Part shown: positions 36,297 through 44,385 of the stretch, piece after piece
Position numbering within the stretch: position 1 is the stretch's first letter
Layout of the letters: each line of letters starts with the position of its first letter
Origin: Halogranum gelatinilyticum
Lineage (GTDB): Archaea > Halobacteriota > Halobacteria > Halobacteriales > Haloferacaceae
Direction: 5' to 3'
NCBI RefSeq assembly: GCF_900103715.1
Contig: NZ_FNHL01000003.1
Span: 1-64,000, forward strand
Length of the DNA stretch: 64,000 nt
The notes under the pieces: generated by a model
What the model was told of the DNA's origin: nothing
What the model saw: the letters and a program-made list of their open reading frames with translations, nothing else
The model's database searches: none
Made by a program: the position numbers and the translations under genes

Positions 36297-37637
36297 TCAG
36301 TTCTCCAGTTCGTCAAGAATCGGCCGGTACTTCAGTTGTACCTCGTCCCACTCTCTGTCCGGGTCGCTGTCGGCGACGACGCCCACGCCGGCGAAGAGCG
36401 TCGCGACGTCGCCCGAGGCGACCGCCGAGCGGAGCGCGACGGCGAAGGAGCCGTTGCCGGCGGCGTCGATCCAGCCGACGGGGGCGGCGTACCAGCCGCG
36501 GTCGAAGGGTTCGGTGTCACGAATCGTGTCGAGTGCCTTCTCGGGTGGCAGTCCGCCGACGGCAGGGGTCGGATGGAGTGCCTCCACGAGGTCGAGGACG
36601 TGCTGGTCGCCAGCGAGTTCGGCGGTGATGGGCGTCCAGAGATGTTGGACCGTCGCCAGCCTGCGGACGGTCCGGTTACCCGTCGACATCGACGCCGTGA
36701 AGGGGCTGAGCTGGTCGCGGATGGCGTCGGCGACGAGTTCGTGTTCGTGGACGTTCTTTTCGGAGTCCATCAGTTCCTCGGCGAGCCACTCGTCCTCGGC
36801 GGGGGTCTCCCCGCGGCCGGTCGTCCCGGCGAGCGCGCCCGTCTCGACAGTCCGGCCGTGGAGCGTCACGAGCCGCTCGGGCGTCGCGCCGAAGAAGCTG
36901 GCGTCGCCGGAGACGGGTTCGACGAGGAACCGGTGGCAGTCGGGATACTTGCCCGCGAGCCGGTCGAGGATGTCCGGAATCGAGAGTTCGGAGTCGAGCG
37001 AGCACTCCAGTGCCTGCGCGAGGACGACCTTCCGGAGTTCGCCCGACCGGATTCGCGAGACGGCGGCGTCGACACCGGCGCGCCAGTCGTCGAGGTCGGT
37101 GGTGCGGGTGCGGTCGCGGACGCCCGGCGGGTCACAGACCGGGCCGGGGTCCGGGAGGCTCTCGAGGCGGTCGCGCTCCTGTTCGAGGCGGTCCTCGACG
37201 GCCTCGGGGGTGACGTCCGGGCCGACGGCGTTGACCGTGAGCCACGTGCCGTTGTCGGCGTAGGTCACCTGCACGCGCGGGAAGACGAAGCGCGCGCCGG
37301 GGAAGTCGGTCCACGGGGGGCGTTCGGCCCCGTCGTCGTGGAAGGCGAAGCCGCCGAAAAGTCGGGGGCAGGCTGCCTCCGTCCCGGCGTGGACGTCTCC
37401 GGTGGCGAACAGCGCCTCCGCTCTGTCGCGGATACGCTGGAAGCGGTCGGGACCGTCTGCGGTGAGTGTCGCGGCCGTGCCACTGCCGACGACCGTCGCC
37501 TCGTCGGGGGCACTCCAGACCGTCCGCGGCGCGTCGGCGTCGGCGAGAACTGCCCGGAACGGTGGCGGTGAAATCTGCACAGCCCGGCTGACCAAGCCAT
37601 CGGAGACGGTCGCCGGGTCGCGTTGCGGCGCTCCCAT
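36297..37637 (-). CDS. menF: Isochorismate synthase MenF
   Basis: 446 residues, chorismate-binding family. It converts chorismate to isochorismate, the first step of menaquinone synthesis; haloarchaea use menaquinones as respiratory quinones. Typical segments are GELRKVVLAQALE, ATPERLVTLHGRTVETGALAGT, LHPTPAVGGLPPEKAL and YAAPVGWIDAAGNGSFAVALRSA. The usual men neighbours (menD and others) are not seen here. A different isochorismate-using pathway is unlikely. Confidence 0.92.
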   Translation of the reverse strand: MGAPQRDPATVSDGLVSRAVQISPPPFRAVLADADAPRTVWSAPDEATVVGSGTAATLTADGPDRFQRIRDRAEALFATGDVHAGTEAACPRLFGGFAFHDDGAERPPWTDFPGARFVFPRVQVTYADNGTWLTVNAVGPDVTPEAVEDRLEQERDRLESLPDPGPVCDPPGVRDRTRTTDLDDWRAGVDAAVSRIRSGELRKVVLAQALECSLDSELSIPDILDRLAGKYPDCHRFLVEPVSGDASFFGATPERLVTLHGRTVETGALAGTTGRGETPAEDEWLAEELMDSEKNVHEHELVADAIRDQLSPFTASMSTGNRTVRRLATVQHLWTPITAELAGDQHVLDLVEALHPTPAVGGLPPEKALDTIRDTEPFDRGWYAAPVGWIDAAGNGSFAVALRSAVASGDVATLFAGVGVVADSDPDREWDEVQLKYRPILDELEN

Positions 37638-37681
37638 TAAAAAACGGTCAGGGCCGCGGACTCTTTACCCTAACTATACCG

Positions 37682-38275
37682 TTAGCTGTAGCGCTCCTCG
37701 TTCCACGGGTTGGCCGTGTCCGAGTAGCCACGTTTCTCCCAGTAGCCCAGCTCGTGCTCCGTGAGGAACTCGACGCCCGAGACCCACTTCGCGCCCTTGT
37801 AGGCGTATTTGTGCGGGGTGACGACGCGGAGGGGACCACCGTGGTCCGCGGGGAGGGGTTCCCCGTCGTACTCGTAGACGAACATGACCTCGTCGCGCAT
37901 GCACTCCTCGAGGGTGAGGTCCGTCGTGTAGCCGTCGAGCGCGTGGAACATGACGTGGACCGCGTCGTCGGTGACTCCTGCGGTCTCTGCCAGCGTCGGG
38001 AAGGTGACGCCCGTGAACTCGCAGTCGAACTTGCTCCAGCCGGTGACACAGTGGAAGTCCTGGACTTGGGTCTCCGACGGGAGGTCTCTGAACTCGTCGA
38101 ACGTCAGGGTGAGTTCCTCGTCGACCGCGCCCCAGACTTCGAACTTCCACGAGTCGCGGTCCCAGGAAGGCGTCCCGCCCTTCGAGAGGACCGGAAAGCG
38201 GTCGGTCTCGCGCTGGCCCGGCGGGAGTCTGTCCTCACCGTACGCCTGATAGAGATCGGTGACGTCAGTAACCAT
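37682..38275 (-). CDS. Sulfite oxidase-like molybdopterin-dependent oxidoreductase
   Basis: 197 residues, the Oxidored_molyb (YedY/sulfite oxidase) core domain only. Cys76 in QDFHCVTGWSKFDCEFTGV is the conserved molybdenum ligand. GYTTDLTLEECMRDEVMFVYE and LPADHGGPLRVVTPHKYAYKGAKWV are also typical. There is no signal peptide and no heme or membrane partner nearby, so it acts in the cytoplasm unless exported in complex. The substrate is unknown. Confidence 0.9.
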   Translation of the reverse strand: MVTDVTDLYQAYGEDRLPPGQRETDRFPVLSKGGTPSWDRDSWKFEVWGAVDEELTLTFDEFRDLPSETQVQDFHCVTGWSKFDCEFTGVTFPTLAETAGVTDDAVHVMFHALDGYTTDLTLEECMRDEVMFVYEYDGEPLPADHGGPLRVVTPHKYAYKGAKWVSGVEFLTEHELGYWEKRGYSDTANPWNEERYS

Positions 38276-38430
38276 ATCCGTGAGTTGGTCTCGGTTTACC
38301 TATGGTTACCGAATCGGCGGCGGATTTTGCCATCGGCATGAATCTCGGGGACGATACAGTAACTGTGCTTTTTGAGGTAACAAAATATCTTCGCGGTACT
38401 CGTACGCACGGACCCCAATGCCCCGGTACA

Positions 38431-38438
38431 TTTAAATA
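38431..38438 (+). promoter_or_regulatory. TATA box of the RHH regulator gene
   Basis: TTTAAATA lies 29-36 bases before the ATG at 38467, a strong haloarchaeal TATA element. Confidence 0.65.
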
Positions 38439-38466
38439 CGCCCTATCCAAAGCGTCGGACGTTCAG

Positions 38467-38679
38467 ATGCCGAAAGTAGAGATCAACATCCCCGAACACC
38501 TCGAGATGCAGATCGCCCAGATGGTCGAACAGGGCGAGTTCCTGAACCGCGAGGAGGCCATCGAGGACCTCCTCTCAACCGGGATGAAGGCGTACAAGAC
38601 CAGTGGTCCGATGGACGACAACGAACCGGGATTCGAAGACGACGGTATGATGGGCCACGAAGACGAGTACGTCTTCTGA
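38467..38679 (+). CDS. CopG/ribbon-helix-helix family small protein
   Basis: 70 residues. The first 45 residues (PKVEINIPEHLEMQIAQMVE then GEFLNREEAIEDLLSTGM) form a ribbon-helix-helix DNA-binding unit, followed by an acidic tail (DDNEPGFEDDGMMGHEDEY). The start is fixed by the TATA box and by the family N-terminus; the longer open frame from 38302 is not likely. Probably a small transcription regulator; target unknown. Confidence 0.85.
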   Translation: MPKVEINIPEHLEMQIAQMVEQGEFLNREEAIEDLLSTGMKAYKTSGPMDDNEPGFEDDGMMGHEDEYVF

Positions 38680-38765
38680 GCTGTCAGGACGTCACATGAC
38701 TACTCCCCACGCTATGCTAGGGGAACGCAACAATTCTTAAAACGCCGACTCGCGTAACTGTGTCC

Positions 38766-39044
38766 ATGCACAAAGACGAACTCCTCGAACTTCACGAGCA
38801 GATGGTTACCATCATGGACTACTTCCGCTCGCAAGACAACGTCGACTCCGAACTCTTCGAACCGTACGAACAGCTGAGCGTCGACCCGTCGCACGTCCAC
38901 AAATCCAAGAGCGAACACAAACACGCCGTCTTCGTGCTCGGCAACGCACTCGCCAGCGCGATGAGCGAAGACGAGTTCTCCAGTGCCGGCCGCGTCGGCA
39001 AGCGCATGGAAGAACTCGCCGAAGACGCCGAGTCGAAACTCTGA
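38766..39044 (+). CDS. UPF0058-family small protein
   Basis: 92 residues, all-alpha. MHKDELLELHEQMVTIMDYF and HKSKSEHKHAVFVLGNALA are characteristic of UPF0058, an archaeal family of unknown function. A TATA-like TTCTTAAAA at 38734-38742 suits the ATG at 38766. Confidence 0.85.
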   Translation: MHKDELLELHEQMVTIMDYFRSQDNVDSELFEPYEQLSVDPSHVHKSKSEHKHAVFVLGNALASAMSEDEFSSAGRVGKRMEELAEDAESKL

Positions 39045-39160
39045 GCGCGGACGCCTGACTGCGGAGTCTCCACAGCCGGAGCGGCCGCTCCGGCCCGCAA
39101 CCCCGCGGCGACCCCCGCCCCGACCACGGGGTTCAAGCGGGGGCGGGCGTAGTGTGAGAT

Positions 39161-40906
39161 ATGTTCGCTGGTATCGAGACGGTGACACTCCACCGCGCGG
39201 CCGTCGTCGCCGCGGGGCTGCTCGCGCTCGCCGTCCTCTGGCGGCTCGACGCGTCGGGCCGCGTGGGCCGACGGCTCCGCGAGCGGTTCGTCCTCGGGGT
39301 GCCGTGGGGCACCGTCGTCTCCGTTCTCCTCGTCCTCTCCGTCTATCTCTTCGTGCAAGGCGGTCTCGACTACTGGTACTCGCCGACGGTCGTCCCCTTC
39401 ACCGCGTGGTCCTACAGCTATCCGCTCGGGATGCTGACCGCCGCGTTCTCACACTCCGGCGCGGGCCATCTCGTCGGCAACCTCGTCGGCACCCTAACTT
39501 ACGGCGTTGTCGCCGAGTACGCGTGGGGCCATTATCCGCGTCGGCGCGGCGTCTCGACGTTCTCCTCGTGGCGGACGAACCCCTACGTCCGGGCGTTCGT
39601 CGTCTTCCCGGCCGCCGTCGTCGTCGTCGGGACGCTGACCTCGCTGTTCGGACTCGGCCCGGTCGTCGGCTTCTCGGGCGTCGTCTTCGCCTTTGCCGGG
39701 TTCGCGCTCGTCTCCTACCCGCTGACGACCGTGCTCGCACTCGTCACCGGGCGGGTCGTCAATCTGACCTACAACGCCTTCTTGAACCCTGTCGTCGGCG
39801 CGCGGAGCCAGCCGGTCTTCTCGACGCCGTGGTTCGCCGACATCGCCATCCAGGGCCACGCGTTCGGACTTCTCGTCGGCGTGTTACTCGGGCTGTGGCT
39901 CGTCCAGCGTCGGGGCGACGACCTCCCCCCAGTCAGGCGGCTCTGGGCCGGGATGCTCTTGTTTGCGGTGTCGCAGTCGCTGTGGGCGGTCTACTGGTAT
40001 CGCGGCAACAGCCAGTACGTCCTCTACCGCGCCGGAGGGCTGGCACTCGTCACACTTCTCGCGACGCTCGTCGTCGCGGCCGTCCACGCGAGTGACAGTC
40101 GGCCGCTGGCGTGGCTGGCCCGCACGGCCGACCGGGGACAGCCGACCGAGGTGGGGCGCGCCGACGGAGGCCGCCCGGACGCCGACCGACAGTCGGACGA
40201 CGAGACGGTCCGGGGCTGGCTCGCGAGTCTGTCGAGCCGACAGCTCGCCGCCGCGCTCCTGCTGTTCAGCACGGCCGCGCTCGCCGGACCGGCCGTCGGC
40301 GTCAACCTCCTCACCAACGCCGACAGCGGTCTCGACGGTCCCGGCGTCGACGTGCGCGACTACCGAATCACCTACGCCGAGGACGTCCAAAACGAGATGG
40401 TCGCGGTCGTCGACGTGGAGTTCTTCGGCGAGACGACGACCGTCGACACCTCCGGCGTCATCGTCACCAGCGACGAGCGCGACATCTGGACGACCGCCGT
40501 CTCGAAGTCACGCTTGGCGTTCGACGGCAGCGTCCCGGTCCGCGTCGGCGGCGTCGGCTGGCGCGAGACGCTGACAGCGACCCGCCAGGGCTGGACGGTC
40601 GTCGGCGGCGACCCCGTTTACCGGGTCACGCTCACCCACGACGGCGAGACGGTGCCGGTCTACGCGTCGCCGGAGCGTCAGGCGGGACCGGTACTCGCCG
40701 GTCACAACGTCTCCTTTGCGGCCAACGCGACGAACTTCACCGTCGGCGTCGAGACCGACTCGGGCGTCGTGCGCGCGCCACTTCCGGGGAAAAACGAGAC
40801 GGTGACGCTCGCGGGCATCGACTTCACGCGCGAGAAGCGGACCATCGTCGCGCGGACGACCGACGGGACGGAGCTACGGATTGCGGCGAAAGAACAGTAC
40901 GAGTAG
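39161..40906 (+). CDS. Rhomboid-family intramembrane protease with large C-terminal extension
   Basis: 581 residues. Residues 1-330 hold the membrane core: GHLVGN (His103, Asn107), GFSG with the catalytic Ser172, and QGHAFGLLVG with the catalytic His233. After a hydrophilic stretch (about 330-365) comes another membrane helix near 368-388 (AAALLLFSTAALAGPAVGV). Then comes an approximately 190-residue extracellular beta-rich domain (for example VDVEFFGETTTVDTSGVIVT). The extension may recruit substrates or sense the surface. A long 48-residue insert between helices (GHYPRRRGVSTFSSWRTN region) is also seen. Confidence 0.88.
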   Translation: MFAGIETVTLHRAAVVAAGLLALAVLWRLDASGRVGRRLRERFVLGVPWGTVVSVLLVLSVYLFVQGGLDYWYSPTVVPFTAWSYSYPLGMLTAAFSHSGAGHLVGNLVGTLTYGVVAEYAWGHYPRRRGVSTFSSWRTNPYVRAFVVFPAAVVVVGTLTSLFGLGPVVGFSGVVFAFAGFALVSYPLTTVLALVTGRVVNLTYNAFLNPVVGARSQPVFSTPWFADIAIQGHAFGLLVGVLLGLWLVQRRGDDLPPVRRLWAGMLLFAVSQSLWAVYWYRGNSQYVLYRAGGLALVTLLATLVVAAVHASDSRPLAWLARTADRGQPTEVGRADGGRPDADRQSDDETVRGWLASLSSRQLAAALLLFSTAALAGPAVGVNLLTNADSGLDGPGVDVRDYRITYAEDVQNEMVAVVDVEFFGETTTVDTSGVIVTSDERDIWTTAVSKSRLAFDGSVPVRVGGVGWRETLTATRQGWTVVGGDPVYRVTLTHDGETVPVYASPERQAGPVLAGHNVSFAANATNFTVGVETDSGVVRAPLPGKNETVTLAGIDFTREKRTIVARTTDGTELRIAAKEQYE

Positions 40907-40911
40907 TCGGA

Positions 40912-41535
40912 TTACGTCCACTCGATGCGGTAGACCTCGGTGTCGATCTCTTTGGACTCGGCGTCGTGGAAGTCGAACTGCCGGTCGAGGGTGAAGGTGG
41001 CGCGGAAGGCGTGAGTCACCTCGCCCCCGTTGTCGGCGGCGAAGGCCTCGACGAACTCCTGGCTCCCGGCGTTGTGGACGGAGTACGAGACGTCCGCGAC
41101 TTCGGCGGCGGTGACGAGGAAGGCTCTGTCCGCGCCCTCGTGGCCGTCCTGCGCGCCGAATGGCGGGTTCATGACGACGGTGACGGGTTCTTCGATACGG
41201 AGCGGTGCGCGGGTCGCGTCGGCCTGTATCCAGTGGATGGGTGTGGTCGTCCCGACGCGGACGCGGTTCGTCTGGGCCGTCGCGAGCGCGTCGCGGTCGA
41301 CCTCGACGCCGACGACGCGGGCCGGGCCGCGCAACGCCGCGCCGAAGGCGAGCATCCCCGTGCCCGTCCCGAGGTCGACGACCGTCCGGCCGTCGATGTC
41401 GCCCTGGAGGTCGGCGACGTGGATGACGTGGGCCGCGATCTCCGGCGGCGTCGGATACTGTTCGAGCGCGGCCTGGGGGTTTTCGAAGCCGGCGACGACC
41501 GACAGCTGGGCCTCCAACGCGCGTTTCGTCGCCAT
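40912..41535 (-). CDS. METTL5-like N6-adenine methyltransferase
   Basis: 207 residues. SAM motif VVDLGTGTG (54-60) and catalytic NPPF (123-126) identify an N6-adenine methylase of the METTL5 type, which methylates rRNA in eukaryotes; archaeal homologues probably modify RNA. The N-terminal QYPTPPEIAAHV is typical. The start codon overlaps the stop of the upstream gene, so the pair is translated together. Confidence 0.9.
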   Translation of the reverse strand: MATKRALEAQLSVVAGFENPQAALEQYPTPPEIAAHVIHVADLQGDIDGRTVVDLGTGTGMLAFGAALRGPARVVGVEVDRDALATAQTNRVRVGTTTPIHWIQADATRAPLRIEEPVTVVMNPPFGAQDGHEGADRAFLVTAAEVADVSYSVHNAGSQEFVEAFAADNGGEVTHAFRATFTLDRQFDFHDAESKEIDTEVYRIEWT

Positions 41536-41942
41536 CAGGAGGAGAGCGAGACGTCCGTGTCGCCGTCGACTGTGAGTCGCACGCCCTCGCGACCCGCCCG
41601 TTCGGCGAGCGCGTCGAGTGCTGGCTCGACCTTCTCGGCGTTGGCGACGGCGTCGAGTTCGACCGACAGCTGGCCGACACCGAGGAACGCCGCCGCGCGG
41701 ACGTACTCACGGAGGTCGTCGGCTTCGGCCTGGGTCGCGAGCGAGCAGTCCTCGTCGAAGCTCGCCGGGACGGTGAGCGTCGCTGGCTGGTAGCCCGCGT
41801 CGGCGAGTTCGCCCTTCAAGTCGCGAAGGTAGGCGGGGGCCGTCGACTCCAGCGCCGTCGCGTCCAGCGCGACCGGCGTGACGTCCGCGGGCCGACACGC
41901 CGAGACCGCGCGTTGCACACCGGGTGAGTGAGTCGTACTCAT
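41535..41942 (-). CDS. Haloarchaeal conserved protein coupled to the METTL5-like gene
   Basis: 135 residues, soluble, alpha/beta. No domain is recognised; LSVELDAVANAEKVEPALDALAE and VRLTVDGD suggest part of a Rossmann or TIM-like fold. It is upstream of, and overlaps, the METTL5-like gene, so a role linked to RNA modification is possible but unproven. A weak TATA-like TTGTATTA lies about 28 bases upstream. Confidence 0.7.
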   Translation of the reverse strand: MSTTHSPGVQRAVSACRPADVTPVALDATALESTAPAYLRDLKGELADAGYQPATLTVPASFDEDCSLATQAEADDLREYVRAAAFLGVGQLSVELDAVANAEKVEPALDALAERAGREGVRLTVDGDTDVSLSS

Positions 41943-42086
41943 ACTGTCTATACATATTCAAAGGTAATACAAAAGTCTTTGTCTATGTCTGAGAGTTATC
42001 TTCGGATGTGGTGGAGACGTCACTCCGAGTGATTGTCACCCGAAGTCGGCCTAGTGACTAATGAGAACGCGGCACAAGACAGTATC

Positions 42087-42105
42087 GGGGAGTCACACGC
42101 TCCCC
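42087..42105. repeat. GGGGAG...CTCCCC hairpin
   Basis: Perfect 6-bp inverted repeat with a 7-base loop, located in the 246-base gap between two genes on the same strand (135-residue gene start and nuclease gene end). It has no following T run. Confidence 0.4.
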
Positions 42106-42188
42106 TCCCCCTTACCGAGATTCTGGATGCTCCCGGGAGCTGTCACATTGCGGTGCCGCTGCGGTCCGTCAGGCTTGGTATCGCAGTC

Positions 42189-43205
42189 TCATCCGTAGGT
42201 CCGAGTCGCAGCCGTCGTCCCTCGGGCGTCGCGGACGGTCACGGTATCGCCGTCGTTGTTCCAGACGGGGGAGTTCCGACCCCAGTAGCGGTCGGTCTCG
42301 GTGTCGCTCCCGCTGCCGGTGTACACCGTGAGCGACCCACCGGGGGCAATCGTCGTCCCCTCGGAAATCCTGTAGACGTGGTCCGCCTCGTCGCTGACCG
42401 TCCAGCCGCCGACAGCGAGGGCGTCGTCGCCCGTGTTGGTGAGCGTGACGTACTCGTCGGTCAGGTTGTCGCCGTCGGGTCCGGCCGCGTCGGCGTGGAC
42501 CGAGATGTCGAGCGTCGCGTCGGCCGTGCGCTCGGCTTGGCCGCCGTCGCTGGCTGTCGTCTCACCGCCGTCCGCGGTGGCCGTCGTACAGGTCCAGAGG
42601 CCGCGGCCAGCGTCGCGGGCACGTTCTTCGGCTGCGTAGTACCGCTCGCCTTCGACGAACTCGCTGTCGTAGACGCGGGCGTGGCCTTCGGCGACGAGGC
42701 GGTAGTTGACCTGTTCGCCGTCGAGGTAGACGTAGGCGAGCAAGCGGTCGTAGTAGCCGCGGCGACCCTCGTTCTCGTCGAAGCCGAGTCCGACCCGCTC
42801 GCCCGCGAGCCGGTCTTCGACGACGTTGCTCGCGCGGACGCCGGACTGGCGGAGACACTGCCGGGCCTGCTCGGTGTCGGGGACGCCCTCGAACTCGCCG
42901 GGCGTGTTCTCCGCGTGGACTTCGGGCGTGTCGATGCCGAGCAGCCGGACGGTGTCGCGGGTCCCGTTGTCGTACCGGATCTTCACGGTGTCGCCGTCGA
43001 CGACTTCGACGACGGTGGCCCGGACGACCGGCTCGGTGGAGGGCACGGGCGTCCCGGGGAGGTCGTCTGCGACGGTCGCGGTCGCAGTCTCCGTCGAGGC
43101 GTCGCCAGCGGCCGGGGTCAGCTCCCCAACTCCGGCCGGTGAGAGACAGCCAGCAGAGACGAGAAGTACGGCGACTACGACGACGAGCGAACGCGCGCCA
43201 GCCAT
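42189..43205 (-). CDS. Thermonuclease-like lipoprotein with lamin-tail domain
   Basis: 338 residues. Signal peptide with lipobox SAGC (Cys20), Sec-type (no twin Arg), and Thr-rich spacer to about residue 58. Residues 60-205 are a staphylococcal nuclease domain: VVDGDTVKIRYDNG, VRLLGIDTPE, VGLGFDENEGRRGYYDRLLA and WTC. Residues about 228-338 are a lamin-tail domain (DEYVTLTNTGDDALAVGGWTV and FPG-like APGGSLTVYTG). It probably degrades extracellular DNA at the cell surface. It is divergent from tfb. Confidence 0.9.
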   Translation of the reverse strand: MAGARSLVVVVAVLLVSAGCLSPAGVGELTPAAGDASTETATATVADDLPGTPVPSTEPVVRATVVEVVDGDTVKIRYDNGTRDTVRLLGIDTPEVHAENTPGEFEGVPDTEQARQCLRQSGVRASNVVEDRLAGERVGLGFDENEGRRGYYDRLLAYVYLDGEQVNYRLVAEGHARVYDSEFVEGERYYAAEERARDAGRGLWTCTTATADGGETTASDGGQAERTADATLDISVHADAAGPDGDNLTDEYVTLTNTGDDALAVGGWTVSDEADHVYRISEGTTIAPGGSLTVYTGSGSDTETDRYWGRNSPVWNNDGDTVTVRDARGTTAATRTYG

Positions 43206-43230
43206 TTCCTCATTTAATCGGAACGAGAGT

Positions 43231-43238
43231 ATATAAAG
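43231..43238 (-). promoter_or_regulatory. TATA box of the nuclease lipoprotein gene
   Basis: On the minus strand CTTTATAT lies 26-33 bases before the ATG at 43205, consistent with a leaderless transcript. Confidence 0.6.
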
Positions 43239-43332
43239 GCTAACACACAGACCGATAGATTTCTAACCTTGCCGCTAACTATCGGCAATTCCTTCCGCAA
43301 GACTGGTATATCTCGTCGTACCCGTACAAAGG

Positions 43333-43339
43333 TTTAAAT
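43333..43339 (+). promoter_or_regulatory. TATA box of the tfb gene
   Basis: TTTAAAT lies 25-31 bases before the ATG at 43364, consistent with a leaderless transcript. A second AT stretch (TTATAATG) abuts the start codon. Confidence 0.6.
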
Positions 43340-43363
43340 TGGCTCTCGTCCACAAACCTTATA

Positions 43364-44317
43364 ATGGAGCGTCCTACCCGTCAGCGTCAGCAAGCGCAAG
43401 AGGTCGAACAGGAAGCGGACGAGAACGTGAACTGTCCGGAGTGTGAATCGACGGACATCATCACGGACGCAGACCAGGGGGAGTTGGTGTGCAACGACTG
43501 CGGCCTCGTTATCGACGAACGCTCCATCGACCGCGGTCCCGAGTGGCGGGCGTTCAACCACTCCGAACGGCAGTCGAAATCGCGTGTCGGTGCTCCCATC
43601 ACCGAGACGATGCACGACCGCGGGCTGACGACGACAATCGACTGGAAGGACAAGGACGCCTACGGCCGGTCGCTCTCCTCGGAGAAACGAAGCCAGATGC
43701 ACCGCCTCCGCAAGTGGCAGGAGCGAATCCGGACGAAGGACGCGGGCGAGCGTAACCTCCAGTTCGCACTCAGCGAGATCGACCGCATGGCGAGCGCGCT
43801 CGGCGTTCCCCGGTCGGTACGCGAGGTCGCATCGGTCATCTACCGACGCGCGCTCAACGAGGACCTGATTCGCGGCCGCTCCATCGAGGGCGTCGCCACG
43901 AGCGCGCTCTACGCCGCCTGCCGACAGGAGGGTATCCCCCGAAGCCTCGACGAAGTTGCCGAAGTCTCACGGGTTCCCCAGAAAGAGATCGGCCGTACCT
44001 ACCGCTACATCTCCCAAGAACTCGGTCTCGAACTCAAGCCCGTCGACCCCAAGCAGTTCGTCCCCCGGTTCGCGAGCGCGCTGGAACTGAGCGAAGAGGT
44101 CCAGGCGAAGGCCGTCGAGATCATCGACGTCTCCGCCGAGAAGGGTCTCCTGTCCGGCAAGTCGCCGACTGGGTTCGCGGCCGCCGCCATCTACGCTGCC
44201 TCGCTACTCTGTAACGAGAAGAAGACCCAACGGGAGGTCGCCGACGTCGCGCAGGTGACGGAGGTCACCATCCGCAACCGGTATCAAGAACAGATCGAAG
44301 CGATGGGCTTCCGCTGA
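43364..44317 (+). CDS. tfb: Transcription initiation factor TFB
   Basis: 317 residues. N-terminal zinc ribbon with Cys24, Cys27, Cys43 and Cys46; B-reader/linker region [21 protein letters not shown]; two cyclin-like repeats (about 115-210 and 215-310), the second ending [19 protein letters not shown]. It bridges TBP-TATA and RNA polymerase. Haloarchaea carry several TFBs with different promoter preferences; which one this is cannot be told from sequence alone. Confidence 0.95.
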   Translation: MERPTRQRQQAQEVEQEADENVNCPECESTDIITDADQGELVCNDCGLVIDERSIDRGPEWRAFNHSERQSKSRVGAPITETMHDRGLTTTIDWKDKDAYGRSLSSEKRSQMHRLRKWQERIRTKDAGERNLQFALSEIDRMASALGVPRSVREVASVIYRRALNEDLIRGRSIEGVATSALYAACRQEGIPRSLDEVAEVSRVPQKEIGRTYRYISQELGLELKPVDPKQFVPRFASALELSEEVQAKAVEIIDVSAEKGLLSGKSPTGFAAAAIYAASLLCNEKKTQREVADVAQVTEVTIRNRYQEQIEAMGFR

Positions 44318-44347
44318 GTCGCCCACTGATCGCCCCAGAGACGCTCC

Positions 44348-44361
44348 GTTTTCGGTTTTTC
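44348..44361 (+). terminator. T-rich terminator after tfb
   Basis: GTTTTCGGTTTTTC begins 30 bases after the tfb stop codon and suits archaeal T-run termination. Confidence 0.5.
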
Positions 44362-44385
44362 ACGTCGTGAGCGACAGCACTCCAC

